DNA from: Psychromonas aquimarina ATCC BAA-1526
Lineage (GTDB): Bacteria > Pseudomonadota > Gammaproteobacteria > Enterobacterales > Psychromonadaceae
Assembly: GCF_000428725.1 (NCBI RefSeq)
Contig: NZ_AUAM01000011.1
Location: 86,630-150,629, forward strand
Direction: 5' to 3'
DNA: 64,000 nucleotides
Under the pieces are notes generated by a model. That model saw only the letters and a list, made by a program, of their open reading frames with translations, was not told where the DNA came from and did no database searches. A program made the position numbers and the translations under genes. Each line of letters starts with the position of its first letter. Position 1 is the stretch's first letter. Below, piece by piece: positions 55,885 through 64,000 of this stretch.

Positions 55885-57366
55885 TCAGAAAAAATGGCTC
55901 ATTTTCGATGAATAACAGGTTACTCCCTTGCGCAGCAGATTATTTTTAGGTCTCTTCGCCCGGCCGGTTATTTTTTCAGATAAACAGTCTACCCAGGTTG
56001 GTTTAATTAACCGCCGTAATAACGGCGACTGCAGTTCGGTGTATTCACTTTGGAAAATCACCACAACTTCCTGAGTAGCCGCCGTACCCATTACCCGTGC
56101 CTGAATAGTAGGAAGCGCAAAGGAAAAATCTTCCTGTTCAACCGGCAGCGGAGTTTCCTGCGCCTGCCATAAACCGCTTCTGTCACCGCAGTAAACAGCG
56201 ATATTTAATGCGCGTAATGACCAGAAACTACTGGCCGGACCGCTGTAGTTGTCCACCAGGCGTACATCATCATCAAATAACCCCTGTGTCGGAGCACCGT
56301 TAACAAATGCGCCGTTAGCAATGAAATAACGCAGATTACAATGAAATGCACGCCGTGCTTCTCCGGCAGTCAGCGCATCTGAGCCCTGATCCACAGCAGC
56401 CAGCAGCGGTGCAGAAGCGGCCAGGCGATAACAGGCGCTGCGCCCGAAAAACGGCATGCCCTGCGGGGTGAAAAAATAACGGTATCCGGCGGCAAAATCA
56501 CTCAGTGACTGGTGAATAAACTGTCTGTCTAAGTGCGGATCAATCTGATCTAACCAGTACAGGGAATAAAAAAATCCCCATGCATTGTAATAATCATAAT
56601 TGCCTTTGGCGCCGTCTCTGAACCAGCCGTCACCCACATAAAACTCTTTTACGCGCTGATATTTTGTCTGATCAACGCAGTCTTCTCCGGTTAAGGATTT
56701 AATAACAACCTGCACCGTAAGCGGGAACAGATGCCAGTTGTTATCCACTGTCTGACAGTGATTGACCTGTTTGAACCAGCTGAGCACCTGTGTCTGCTGC
56801 CCGCAGTTAAAACTGTCCCAGACCTGCTCTTTAGAAAGCCATAAAACCAGTGCTAAATCAGCACTTTCACATACCCGCTGATCATAATCATGAAGCTCTC
56901 CCCAGTAACCTGGGTGCTCCGGATCTGTACCGGCGAGAAAAGCCTGCTTCAGTATTTTTACAACATCAATAACGCTGCCGTCCAGGCCTTTAAGCACATG
57001 ACCTTCTCTGCCGTTAGCATGCAGCCAGACAGCCAGTGTCGGCAGCACCCGGCTGACTCCTTCAAGTGCATCGGTTCTTGCTGTCTGCTGACTTGGCCGT
57101 CCGGGATAATAAGCATGGCTGTAGTCCCACAGCGCATAATGATTAAATGCTTCAGCAACATAACTGACCAGCTGCTCACACTGATATTTTAAGTCCTGCT
57201 GATCCCGCTGAAATAAATCGCGGATCTGTTGATCATGCTTATTATAAGCAGGTTTACGATTTTTTAAGCGGATTATATTTTCTTTAAAAAGTTTAAAATA
57301 CATTCCGGCATCTGGGTGTTCATAGGGGATTTTTGGTCTTGGTGCCGCGCTGATTATTTTACTCAT
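55885..57366 (-). CDS. DUF2264-family protein
   Basis: 493 residues, no signal peptide. It has the DUF2264 pattern: WLHANGREGH near 110, NNWHLFPLTVQVVIKSL, then YYNAWGFFYSLYWLDQI and FTPQGMPFFGRSACYRLAA. Family members occur in polysaccharide loci and probably adopt an alpha/alpha barrel like unsaturated glucuronyl hydrolases. It may cleave chondroitin disaccharides in the cytoplasm, since no GH88 gene is visible here. That is inference. Follows the sulfatase by a terminator and a repeat. Confidence 0.7.
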   Translation of the reverse strand: MSKIISAAPRPKIPYEHPDAGMYFKLFKENIIRLKNRKPAYNKHDQQIRDLFQRDQQDLKYQCEQLVSYVAEAFNHYALWDYSHAYYPGRPSQQTARTDALEGVSRVLPTLAVWLHANGREGHVLKGLDGSVIDVVKILKQAFLAGTDPEHPGYWGELHDYDQRVCESADLALVLWLSKEQVWDSFNCGQQTQVLSWFKQVNHCQTVDNNWHLFPLTVQVVIKSLTGEDCVDQTKYQRVKEFYVGDGWFRDGAKGNYDYYNAWGFFYSLYWLDQIDPHLDRQFIHQSLSDFAAGYRYFFTPQGMPFFGRSACYRLAASAPLLAAVDQGSDALTAGEARRAFHCNLRYFIANGAFVNGAPTQGLFDDDVRLVDNYSGPASSFWSLRALNIAVYCGDRSGLWQAQETPLPVEQEDFSFALPTIQARVMGTAATQEVVVIFQSEYTELQSPLLRRLIKPTWVDCLSEKITGRAKRPKNNLLRKGVTCYSSKMSHFF

Positions 57367-57398
57367 AAATTAATCTCGAACTTCATGGTGTCGAAGTG

Positions 57399-57437
57399 AA
57401 AAAAAAAAGCACATAGGGTCCAATACCTGTGTGCTTG
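57399..57437 (-). terminator. Intrinsic terminator after the sulfatase operon
   Basis: On the minus strand AAGCACA pairs with TGTGCTT, followed by a run of about ten T. A perfect 9-bp hairpin GCCGGATGC/GCATCCGGC sits just before it at 57441-57464. Confidence 0.8.
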
Positions 57438-57440
57438 AAA

Positions 57441-57464
57441 GCCGGATGCAGATCAGCATCCGGC
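57441..57464. other. Perfect hairpin GCCGGATGC/GCATCCGGC
   Basis: 9-bp arms, 6-base loop; sits between sulfatase and DUF2264, beside the main terminator. May stabilise mRNA or be a separate repeat. Confidence 0.5.
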
Positions 57465-57496
57465 GGCAGGTATTTGTTACCTGCTGTTCAGTGGTC

Positions 57497-57658
57497 ATAG
57501 CAAACTGATTAAGTAGATGGTCAGTTTTAGGCGTAGGAAAAATCAATACTAGCAAGGCATTAATTGATGTAACTAGTTATTCTAATTACGAAATTAATAA
57601 CGAAGATAGAATTGATTTTAACCAGCATAAAAGAGCAGATACTTATTCAGATTGGTAT
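57497..57658. mobile_element. MITE-like dispersed repeat, complete copy
   Basis: About 162 bases. It shares with 63906-64000 a block including TTTAGGCGTAGGAAAAAT and TAACTAGTTATTCTAATTAC. The far end is ATTGGTAT, the complement of the ATACCAAT start seen in the other copy, so termini are inverted. The left end here is degenerate (ATAGCAAA). The right end overlaps the sulfatase stop codon by one base. No ORF inside. Confidence 0.7.
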
Positions 57659-59262
57659 CATTCCGCCGCTGAATCGGTTATTACTTTATAACGATCCTGG
57701 CCCCAGGCAATCGGTGCAGGTTTGTCTTTTACCCAGGCGTAAAATGCTTTTCTCAGCTCTTTCACTTTTTCCGGATATTTTTCAGCTAAGTTAATTGATT
57801 CAGCCGGATCTTTTGAGTAGTTATATAGTTCAAACTCAGCATTGCCGTCATCGTAATAATGCAGCGACCAGTTCTGATCTTTTATCGCCCATTCACCTTT
57901 AGAGTGTTTTTCAATATACGGGCTAGGTTTAAACTCCTGCTCTTCAAAAGAGATCCATTTCCAGTAATGATTCCAGAACTCGCCGCTTTCAGGTGAATAA
58001 TGAAAAGCACGAGGACCGGCCCAGTACAGGTATTTATGCGGTTCCTGCTTTTTACCTTGAAGCAGAGGCATAATATTCTGACCGTTAACATCCATCTCAC
58101 TCGGGATGTCAATATCAGCAGCCGCCAGTGCAGTCGGCAGAATATCCATCGCAGAGATCATAGTGTTGTTTACCTGACCTTCCGGCAGCTTACCTTTCCA
58201 GTGCGCAACAAACGGAACATGCACACCGCCGCGGTAACGCGTGCCTTTAAACGCACGATCCATACCGTTCATCGGCATTGGAGATTCGAATACCGCCCCG
58301 TTGTCAGACAGGAAGAAGATAAGTGTATTTTCATACTCTCCCATCTCTTTGAGCTTATCTATAATCCTGCCGATACCTTCATCGGAGGCATTAACATGCG
58401 CGTAATATTTATCAACTTCAACATTACCGGTATCAAAACGGTCCATATATTTGGCTGGTGCAGGCTGCTCCAGAGGAATATGAGGAACGCTGAACGCAAG
58501 GTTTACAAAGAAAGGTTTATCACCGGATTTTTCAATAAACTTAATTGTTTCATCGGTTAAGTTATGAGTGATATAACCCGGCGACGGTACATTTTTACCG
58601 TTTTGGAATACCGCAGGAGAGTTGTATAAAGCCACACCCGAAGCGTAATAACTGTATGAGTAGTCAAAACCACGATCTTCCGGCCCGAAGCCTTCTTCAG
58701 CAAATGAAACTTCATTTTCATGGTAGTCACGGCTGCGTGTATTTTCCGGCACTAACTCTTTACGTACCTTAGCATTATGCCATTTACCGATATTAGCCGT
58801 GGTATAACCATTTTCATTCATCAGCTCAGGCAGTAATTTGATATCCAGAGGAATACCCAGTTTGGCATCATCATTACTGTAAGTACCAAAGCTGTGCGGG
58901 TTACGGCCGGTCATCATACCAGCACGTGACGGACCGCAGACCGGTGTCGCCACGTAGGCATTGGTCATTCTGATACCTTCATTTGCCAGCTCAGTTACAT
59001 TAGGCATAGAACGTTTCGCCGCATCGTACAGCGTATCGAAGTCTCCTTCATAACGCACCGGCACAGGACGCTTCTGGAGCGTTTCTTTATCAACCTGATC
59101 GAGCATAAAGTCCAGTTGTGCAGTGCCGAGATCATCCATAACAATCAGCAGGACGTTGGGTTTTTCTGCATCTTTGGCGGCAAAAGCCGTCACCGGTGCA
59201 GCAGCGCAGGATGCTGCGATCAGCCCGGCCAGCAGCGTTTTCTTTGAGGTAAATCTTTTCAT
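57658..59262 (-). CDS. Secreted Cys-type (S1) sulfatase
   Basis: 534 residues, signal peptide about 1-29 (ends AFAA). The type-I sulfatase motif is CGPSRAGMMTGR with Cys109, converted to formylglycine. Metal ligands are Asp43-Asp44 in MDDLG, and SDNGAVFESP near 310 is also conserved. It would hydrolyse sulfate esters of chondroitin or dermatan fragments in the periplasm; position specificity is not visible. It follows the anSME gene by 17 bases, and the enzyme encoded there matures this Cys. The stop codon abuts the repeat. Confidence 0.88.
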   Translation of the reverse strand: MKRFTSKKTLLAGLIAASCAAAPVTAFAAKDAEKPNVLLIVMDDLGTAQLDFMLDQVDKETLQKRPVPVRYEGDFDTLYDAAKRSMPNVTELANEGIRMTNAYVATPVCGPSRAGMMTGRNPHSFGTYSNDDAKLGIPLDIKLLPELMNENGYTTANIGKWHNAKVRKELVPENTRSRDYHENEVSFAEEGFGPEDRGFDYSYSYYASGVALYNSPAVFQNGKNVPSPGYITHNLTDETIKFIEKSGDKPFFVNLAFSVPHIPLEQPAPAKYMDRFDTGNVEVDKYYAHVNASDEGIGRIIDKLKEMGEYENTLIFFLSDNGAVFESPMPMNGMDRAFKGTRYRGGVHVPFVAHWKGKLPEGQVNNTMISAMDILPTALAAADIDIPSEMDVNGQNIMPLLQGKKQEPHKYLYWAGPRAFHYSPESGEFWNHYWKWISFEEQEFKPSPYIEKHSKGEWAIKDQNWSLHYYDDGNAEFELYNYSKDPAESINLAEKYPEKVKELRKAFYAWVKDKPAPIAWGQDRYKVITDSAAE

Positions 59263-59279
59263 TGTTACTCCTGTTGATT

Positions 59280-60530
59280 TTACTTGCTTGGTTTTAAATT
59301 TGCGATGACCGGCATTACGTCCGCAGCTAAACCGCCGCGCTTAATTTCCTGGGTCATCAGATGCATAGCTGTGGTGGTGTGTTTAAAAATGCGCTGGTAT
59401 GAAGGGCATAAATAGTTGTGCTTAAATTTTTCACCTTCAATAGAAGTGATACGGTGCTTAGGACAGCCGCCGTGACAAAGTGCCTGCACTTCGCAGCTCC
59501 GGCACCTGCTGGTTAAAGTCTTATATTTAGCTTCACCAAAACGTTTCTGCTGCTTGCTGACCGCCATTTTAGTTATATTATTCTGGCGGATATTACCTAG
59601 TTTATTAGCCGGATAAACATAATGGTCACAGGAGTAAAGATCGCCGTTAGCTTCAATAACCATTGCCTGGCCGCATTCACGCGACTGCACACAGACAGAT
59701 GCGGGATAACCCATCCAGGTGGCGAGAATACTGTCAAACATACGCACGAATATTGTGCCGACATCTTCTTTAATCCACTCGTCAAAAACCTCGCTCATAA
59801 ACTGACCGTATCCGTCAGCCGGCACTGAGAAATGAGTAAGTGACGGATCGGCAGAAGGTGAATAATGCCCGCTGTTTTTCTGCTGACAGCTTTGGTCAAC
59901 TTCAACAATGGGAATAAACTGCAGATGCTTAGAGCCAAGTGATTTTAATAACTGATAGGTCTCTTTACCTTTATCCCAGTTCTGATCATTAATCACGGTT
60001 AAGGTATTAAATTCGACCTTATATTCAATCAATAACTCAATGGCACGTTTAACACGTTCAAAGGTCGGGTTGCCGTTCACTGAAATTCGGTATTTATCAT
60101 GCACCTCAGGCGTACCGTCAATCGATACACCGATTAAAAAATTATTTTCCGCGAAAAACTGTGCCCACTGACGGTTAATCACAATGGCATTGGTTTGAAA
60201 GCTGTTGCTGATATTTTTTCCGTCGGCATACATTTTCTGATATTTAACCGCATTACGGTAAAAGTCTAATCCCGCGAGTGTCGGCTCACCGCCCTGCCAG
60301 GCAAAATCAATATCATCACTGTCTTGTGAGCGGATATAGTCGCGGACATAGCGCTTCAGCGCGGCTTCTGTCATATAACCGTGAGTTTTACTTTTCTGCT
60401 GCTCTGATATTTCCGGCAGGATCCCTTCTTTTTCAAGATAGAAACAATAATCACATTTCAAATTACAGTGATAGCTGGTCGGTTTAGCCATCATATGAAA
60501 ACGAGCTTGTGGTAAATGTGAATTTGTCAT
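59280..60530 (-). CDS. Anaerobic sulfatase-maturating enzyme (radical SAM)
   Basis: 416 residues. The radical SAM motif is CNLKCDYC (Cys22, 26, 29), preceded by KPTSYHCN as in anSMEs. WQGGEPTLAGLDFY follows, and a SPASM/twitch C-domain with extra Cys clusters (CxxxxxCG, CDHYVYP, CRSCEVQALCHGGCP). It turns the sulfatase Cys109 into formylglycine without oxygen. First of the anSME-sulfatase operon. The ATG at 60530 has AAGG upstream. Confidence 0.9.
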   Translation of the reverse strand: MTNSHLPQARFHMMAKPTSYHCNLKCDYCFYLEKEGILPEISEQQKSKTHGYMTEAALKRYVRDYIRSQDSDDIDFAWQGGEPTLAGLDFYRNAVKYQKMYADGKNISNSFQTNAIVINRQWAQFFAENNFLIGVSIDGTPEVHDKYRISVNGNPTFERVKRAIELLIEYKVEFNTLTVINDQNWDKGKETYQLLKSLGSKHLQFIPIVEVDQSCQQKNSGHYSPSADPSLTHFSVPADGYGQFMSEVFDEWIKEDVGTIFVRMFDSILATWMGYPASVCVQSRECGQAMVIEANGDLYSCDHYVYPANKLGNIRQNNITKMAVSKQQKRFGEAKYKTLTSRCRSCEVQALCHGGCPKHRITSIEGEKFKHNYLCPSYQRIFKHTTTAMHLMTQEIKRGGLAADVMPVIANLKPSK

Positions 60531-60741
60531 AGCAGAACCTTTTGAATGCTTTCGTATTAACATACAACCAACTATACGTAAGTATTCGTAAGGATAAAAT
60601 GACGACGATCACAAGTCTAAAAATGTAAAGATCAAAAATTAAGCGCACAAATAACGACCAGCTCAAAAAACATGAACAAAAGACAACGAAAGATCAACTT
60701 TACCGCGCAGTTGTGAATTTGATCAAAAAACCTTTCTTTAG

Positions 60742-60758
60742 CTTTCGATAAACTTTCG
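60742..60758. promoter_or_regulatory. Paired CTTTCG motifs upstream of chondroitinase
   Basis: CTTTCG at 60742 and 60753, 11 bases apart (one helical turn). A further CTTTCG is at 60549, before anSME, and the complement CGAAAG is at 60687. Candidate shared regulator sites of the divergent genes; inference. Confidence 0.3.
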
Positions 60759-60792
60759 AAACTTTTTTACAACACAGAGAAGGGAAATATAA

Positions 60793-63700
60793 ATGAGAGT
60801 TAGTCTGAATAAGTCATTAGTAGCATTAAGTGTTTTTGTTGCACTGTCAGCCTGCCAAAACGAAAGTGAGGTCGTAGATTCAGGAGATAATTCAAACCTT
60901 GAACCCGGCGGCTATATGTACTTTTTTGAACAGGGTGTGCCTGAGTCGATCACGACCTCCGGTTCCCAGGCATTAGCAGTCACTACAGAGCACTATAAAG
61001 ACGGACAAAGCTCTCTAGAATGGGTTTTTGATGCACAAAGCCAGCTTACCTTTGATCAGGATATCGGTTATAAAAATGACGATGACGAGATCAGTCCTTA
61101 TACCTTTATGGCCTGGATATATAACGAGAAAGCGGTTGATAAAGAGCTGACCTTTAGTTTCGGCACCGCAGGCTCAGAAGATGCTAACTTTAAATACTCC
61201 CTTGATTTCCAGGGCTGGCGAGGCATATCGGTTCCTTTTCGAGATATGGACGGCACTCCGGCAGAAGGTATGAATCAGATGGTAATTACTGCACCGGATG
61301 AAGCCGGAACCATACTGCTGGATCAGGTGATGATGTCAGTGCCCGTTGATAACCGCTACCCGACACCTGATTACCATCAGCCTTTTGTTAATCCGGGCGT
61401 GAAGGATATGGCCAGTAAAAACTGGACGGCACTGTTAATGTACGATCAGATGCTCCGCGAAGCACAGCCTGAATTTAATTTCGATACTGAATTTGACGAT
61501 ACTCAGGGAGACAGCGCCAGCCTGTATGTTAATTTTGATCATCATATCGGGGTCAATGAAAACAGCACCATCAGCCAGGAAAAAATTGATGAGAATCTTG
61601 CAAAATACACTGAGTTTGAGATCTCCTATAACCCGGACGGCACGGTCAAGGGTAAACCGCTGACTCACCCTAACGGTCAGAGTTTTCTAAAAACAGGTAT
61701 TGTCAGTGACGAAACACTGGAGATGCTCCTGGATACAGAATCAATCAGAACACTGGGTCAGGCAATGAAGGACAGTGCCAAATATCTGCGCACTACTAAT
61801 CTCTCCGCGGCAAACCGCGCCGCGCTGGAAAGTGTATTTCTTGATGCTACACGCTATGTGCTGACCCAGGGCTGGGAAGGAGGCTCAGGTTATCAGATAA
61901 TTACTCATGTAGGTTATCAGACCCGCGAGTTGTTTGACGCTATGTTTGTCGCCCGTAATCTGCTGGCTGATAATCAGCTGCTTGAAGGTGCCCAGCAGTC
62001 GATGATGTGGTTCAATGCCGCCGGTCGAGTCTATGAACCCGGCGAAGAGATTAACTCTTCCAATGTAGATATCCTTAATACGCAGCTGCAGTGGATGATC
62101 AAAAGCTTCCTGTTATTACCCGATCAGGCAGAGCGTGAAGCGATGCTGACTCAACATCAGGAATGGTTAAGCAAAACACTGCTGACCTCCGACGGATTAG
62201 CCGGCGGGTTTAAAACAGACGGCTCTACTTTCCACCACTCACAGCATTACCCGGCTTATGGTAAAGACGCCTTCGGCGGTTTGTCCGGCGCCATTTACGG
62301 TCTTGGAGGCAGCCCTTTCCAGATCAGCGAAGAATCACACGAGCACACTAAAGATACCTTGATGACTATGCGTATTTATACCAAGGAGCTGATTACACCG
62401 ATTGTATTAAGCGGCCGTCACCCCACCGGCGAGCAGAAAATCACTTCAACTCCTTTCAAATGGATGGCACTGGCCGGCTCGCCGGACGGCAGCGAAACGG
62501 TCGACTCCGAACTGGCGGCTGCTTATGCCAACCTGGCGAAACTGTCTGATTTTGAAGAAGTGGATGCAGAGGATGAACCTGTCGGTGTATGGGCGATGAA
62601 TTATGCTTCAATGGCAATGGCCCGCGGTCAGAGCCCGGCCGACCACGAAATGTCCTGGCTGGCAACCGCACGCGGATTCAGCCGTTATCTGGTCGGCAAT
62701 GAAACCTATGCAGCTAATAATCTCTACGGCCGTTATCTGCAGTACGGACAGCTGGAAATCACACCGTCAGATTTAGACAATCGGGCCTTCAGTCATGACG
62801 GCTGGAACTGGAATCAGTTCCCCGGCACCACCACGATTAATCTGCCTAACGAGCAGCTTCGGGCTGTATTAAACCAGCTGCCGGATGCCGGTGTTGAAGA
62901 GATGCTGTTATCCACAGAGACCTATTCCGGTGCCAACACCCTTGATAACAGCAATGCAATGTTTGCCATGAAACTGCACGGCCATAAAAAATATGAACAG
63001 CAGAGCCTGCGTGCCCGCAAGTCCTACTTTATGTTCGGCAATGAGATTATTGCCCTGGGATCCGGCATCCAGAACAGCGACAGCCAGCATCTTACCGAAA
63101 CAACCCTCTTCCAGCACAGTGTTGCTGATCTGGAGCCGGTTGAGATCAATGATAATCCGGTCAACACCCTCGGCACAGAAGAGATCACGACTGAAGATGT
63201 CACCTTCCTGGATCCTGCCGGCAACCGCTATTACGTAACAGCAGGCGGAGACGAGCAGGTGCGCTTCACCTACCAGGAGCAGTCCTCTAATGCCCAGGGT
63301 GACGCTTCACCAACCAGCGGGTTGTTTGCAGCTGCAGTTATTGAGCATGGTACAGCACCAACCGACGGCCAGTATGAATACGCCATAAAAGTGGAGGCTC
63401 AGGATAATATCAAACCAGTCTACACGGTTCTGCAGCGCGATAATCAGGTACATGCGGTACGCAGTGCAGATAATGTTGAAGCTTATGCATTTTTTGAAGC
63501 AGCCTCAGGTGTTAACGGCGACTATATTACCGCTTCTAATACCCCTTCACAGGTAATGGCCAAATCTTTGTCTGCATCACAGCTGCAGTTAAGTGTGGTG
63601 AATCCTGACTTAGCAATATACAGCGGTCAGGATCCGGATCAGATTGATGAGAACGGCGAGCAGGTAGAGGTAAGCATCTACAGCCGTCCTTGGCGTTACG

Positions 63701-63861
63701 ATCTGTCTCAGGTCATGACCACCACTGTCACCGTCAAGGGCCTGTGGGAGTTATCACTGCCTAACAGCAATGTTCAGACAGCAGTAAAAGGCGAAAATAC
63801 CGATGTCACGGTAACCACCATTGATGCAGCCCCGCAGAAATTTGCCTTAACTAAAAAATAA
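60793..63861 (+). CDS. Chondroitinase ABC-like polysaccharide lyase, PL8, lipoprotein
   Basis: 1022 residues, almost the length of P. vulgaris chondroitinase ABC I (1021). Lipoprotein signal ends VALSAC, so it is membrane anchored, most likely on the surface or in the periplasm. Domains: N-terminal jelly-roll (about 45-200), alpha-helical toroid (about 220-600) and C-terminal beta sheets. Catalytic positions align as His482 and Tyr489 in HHSQHYPAYG and Arg542 in SGRHP, spaced like His501, Tyr508 and Arg560 in the reference enzyme. A partner Glu may be Glu637 but is less certain. It cleaves chondroitin/dermatan by beta-elimination to unsaturated disaccharides. AGAAGGGA precedes the ATG. Confidence 0.88.
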   Translation: MRVSLNKSLVALSVFVALSACQNESEVVDSGDNSNLEPGGYMYFFEQGVPESITTSGSQALAVTTEHYKDGQSSLEWVFDAQSQLTFDQDIGYKNDDDEISPYTFMAWIYNEKAVDKELTFSFGTAGSEDANFKYSLDFQGWRGISVPFRDMDGTPAEGMNQMVITAPDEAGTILLDQVMMSVPVDNRYPTPDYHQPFVNPGVKDMASKNWTALLMYDQMLREAQPEFNFDTEFDDTQGDSASLYVNFDHHIGVNENSTISQEKIDENLAKYTEFEISYNPDGTVKGKPLTHPNGQSFLKTGIVSDETLEMLLDTESIRTLGQAMKDSAKYLRTTNLSAANRAALESVFLDATRYVLTQGWEGGSGYQIITHVGYQTRELFDAMFVARNLLADNQLLEGAQQSMMWFNAAGRVYEPGEEINSSNVDILNTQLQWMIKSFLLLPDQAEREAMLTQHQEWLSKTLLTSDGLAGGFKTDGSTFHHSQHYPAYGKDAFGGLSGAIYGLGGSPFQISEESHEHTKDTLMTMRIYTKELITPIVLSGRHPTGEQKITSTPFKWMALAGSPDGSETVDSELAAAYANLAKLSDFEEVDAEDEPVGVWAMNYASMAMARGQSPADHEMSWLATARGFSRYLVGNETYAANNLYGRYLQYGQLEITPSDLDNRAFSHDGWNWNQFPGTTTINLPNEQLRAVLNQLPDAGVEEMLLSTETYSGANTLDNSNAMFAMKLHGHKKYEQQSLRARKSYFMFGNEIIALGSGIQNSDSQHLTETTLFQHSVADLEPVEINDNPVNTLGTEEITTEDVTFLDPAGNRYYVTAGGDEQVRFTYQEQSSNAQGDASPTSGLFAAAVIEHGTAPTDGQYEYAIKVEAQDNIKPVYTVLQRDNQVHAVRSADNVEAYAFFEAASGVNGDYITASNTPSQVMAKSLSASQLQLSVVNPDLAIYSGQDPDQIDENGEQVEVSIYSRPWRYDLSQVMTTTVTVKGLWELSLPNSNVQTAVKGENTDVTVTTIDAAPQKFALTKK

Positions 63862-63879
63862 CCATTCAAAACTCAGTAC

Positions 63880-63903
63880 CCGTTACAGCTTAGGCTGTAA
63901 CGG
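63880..63903 (+). terminator. Hairpin after chondroitinase
   Basis: CCGTTACAGC and GCTGTAACGG form a perfect 10-bp stem with loop TTAG. No strong T-run follows. Confidence 0.5.
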
Positions 63904-63905
63904 TC

Positions 63906-64000
63906 ATACCAATTCCATTAATTAGGTGATCTATTTAGGCGTAGGAAAAATGGATGAAAGCAAGGCGTTGATTGCAGTAACTAGTTATTCTAATTACAAA
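63906..64000. mobile_element. MITE-like dispersed repeat, copy truncated by window end
   Basis: Begins ATACCAAT and runs into TTTAGGCGTAGGAAAAAT and TAACTAGTTATTCTAATTAC, as in the copy at 57497. The rest lies beyond the window. Confidence 0.7.

Noticed and set aside
1..64000. tRNA, rRNA, IS element or phage genes
   Set aside because: Looked for cloverleaf-like ends, transposase and integrase motifs; none seen.

Overview
The window looks like a chromosomal segment of a marine gammaproteobacterium in the Vibrionales/Alteromonadales/Psychromonas neighbourhood. The support is: enterobacterial/vibrio-type genes (melRAB, yidZ next to an mdtL remnant, elaA), a complete vibrio-style heme-uptake cluster (hutWXZ / tonB-exbBD-hutBCD), a Vibrio cholerae HlyA/VvhA-type cytolysin, a chondroitin-degrading block, moderate GC, and short dispersed repeats of the kind common in marine gammaproteobacteria. 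Genus assignment is inference only. No rRNA, tRNA, CRISPR array, IS transposase, phage or replication origin was seen.

Layout. 0-5.5 kb: edge-truncated lipoprotein gene, then melA-melB facing melR (melibiose use), then elaA. 5.7-9.6 kb: two paralogous repeat lipoproteins, the first apparently frameshifted. 9.6-12.8 kb: a gene-poor stretch with a possible 31-aa ORF, an mdtL remnant, yidZ and a membrane-anchored zinc peptidase. 12.9-17.2 kb: ABC exporter and a Fur-box-preceded TonB-dependent receptor. 17.2-18.5 kb: palindromic repeats, a small WYL-like gene and a non-coding inverted-repeat element. 18.5-25.3 kb: small lipoprotein, AraC regulator with an EamA exporter, pore-forming cytolysin with a large operator-like palindrome upstream, and a two-sensor diguanylate cyclase. 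25.3-29.8 kb: broken HxlR regulator beside a GST, a lipoprotein with an 18-bp tandem repeat, and two small periplasmic proteins.

30-37 kb: divergent heme operons around Fur-box-like sequence. hutWXZ (heme-handling enzymes) faces tonB-exbB-exbD-hutB-hutC-hutD (energy transducer plus heme ABC importer). 37-43 kb: a second alpha-galactoside system with a LacI regulator facing GH36 alpha-galactosidase, a GPH symporter and an FHS sugar permease, with two identical operator palindromes between. 43.2-45.55 kb: adenosine deaminase and a Crp/Fnr-type regulator sit in a block bounded by about 125-bp direct repeats that split what was probably a convergent permease/SDR pair. 45.5-48 kb: SDR, haloalkane dehalogenase and LysR. 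48-53 kb: putative lipid export operon (small protein, MMPL/RND pump, LolA-like protein, outer-membrane barrel). 53-54.7 kb: LysR and a DJ-1/PfpI protein.

54.8-64 kb: sulfated-glycosaminoglycan degradation. A surface PL8 chondroitinase cleaves the polymer, a Cys-type sulfatase matured by the adjacent anSME removes sulfate, a DUF2264 protein may act on the oligosaccharides, and a PfkB kinase (probably KdgK) feeds 2-keto-3-deoxygluconate into central metabolism. Copies of a MITE-like repeat lie on both sides of the sulfatase-anSME-lyase segment. One copy ends on the sulfatase stop codon.
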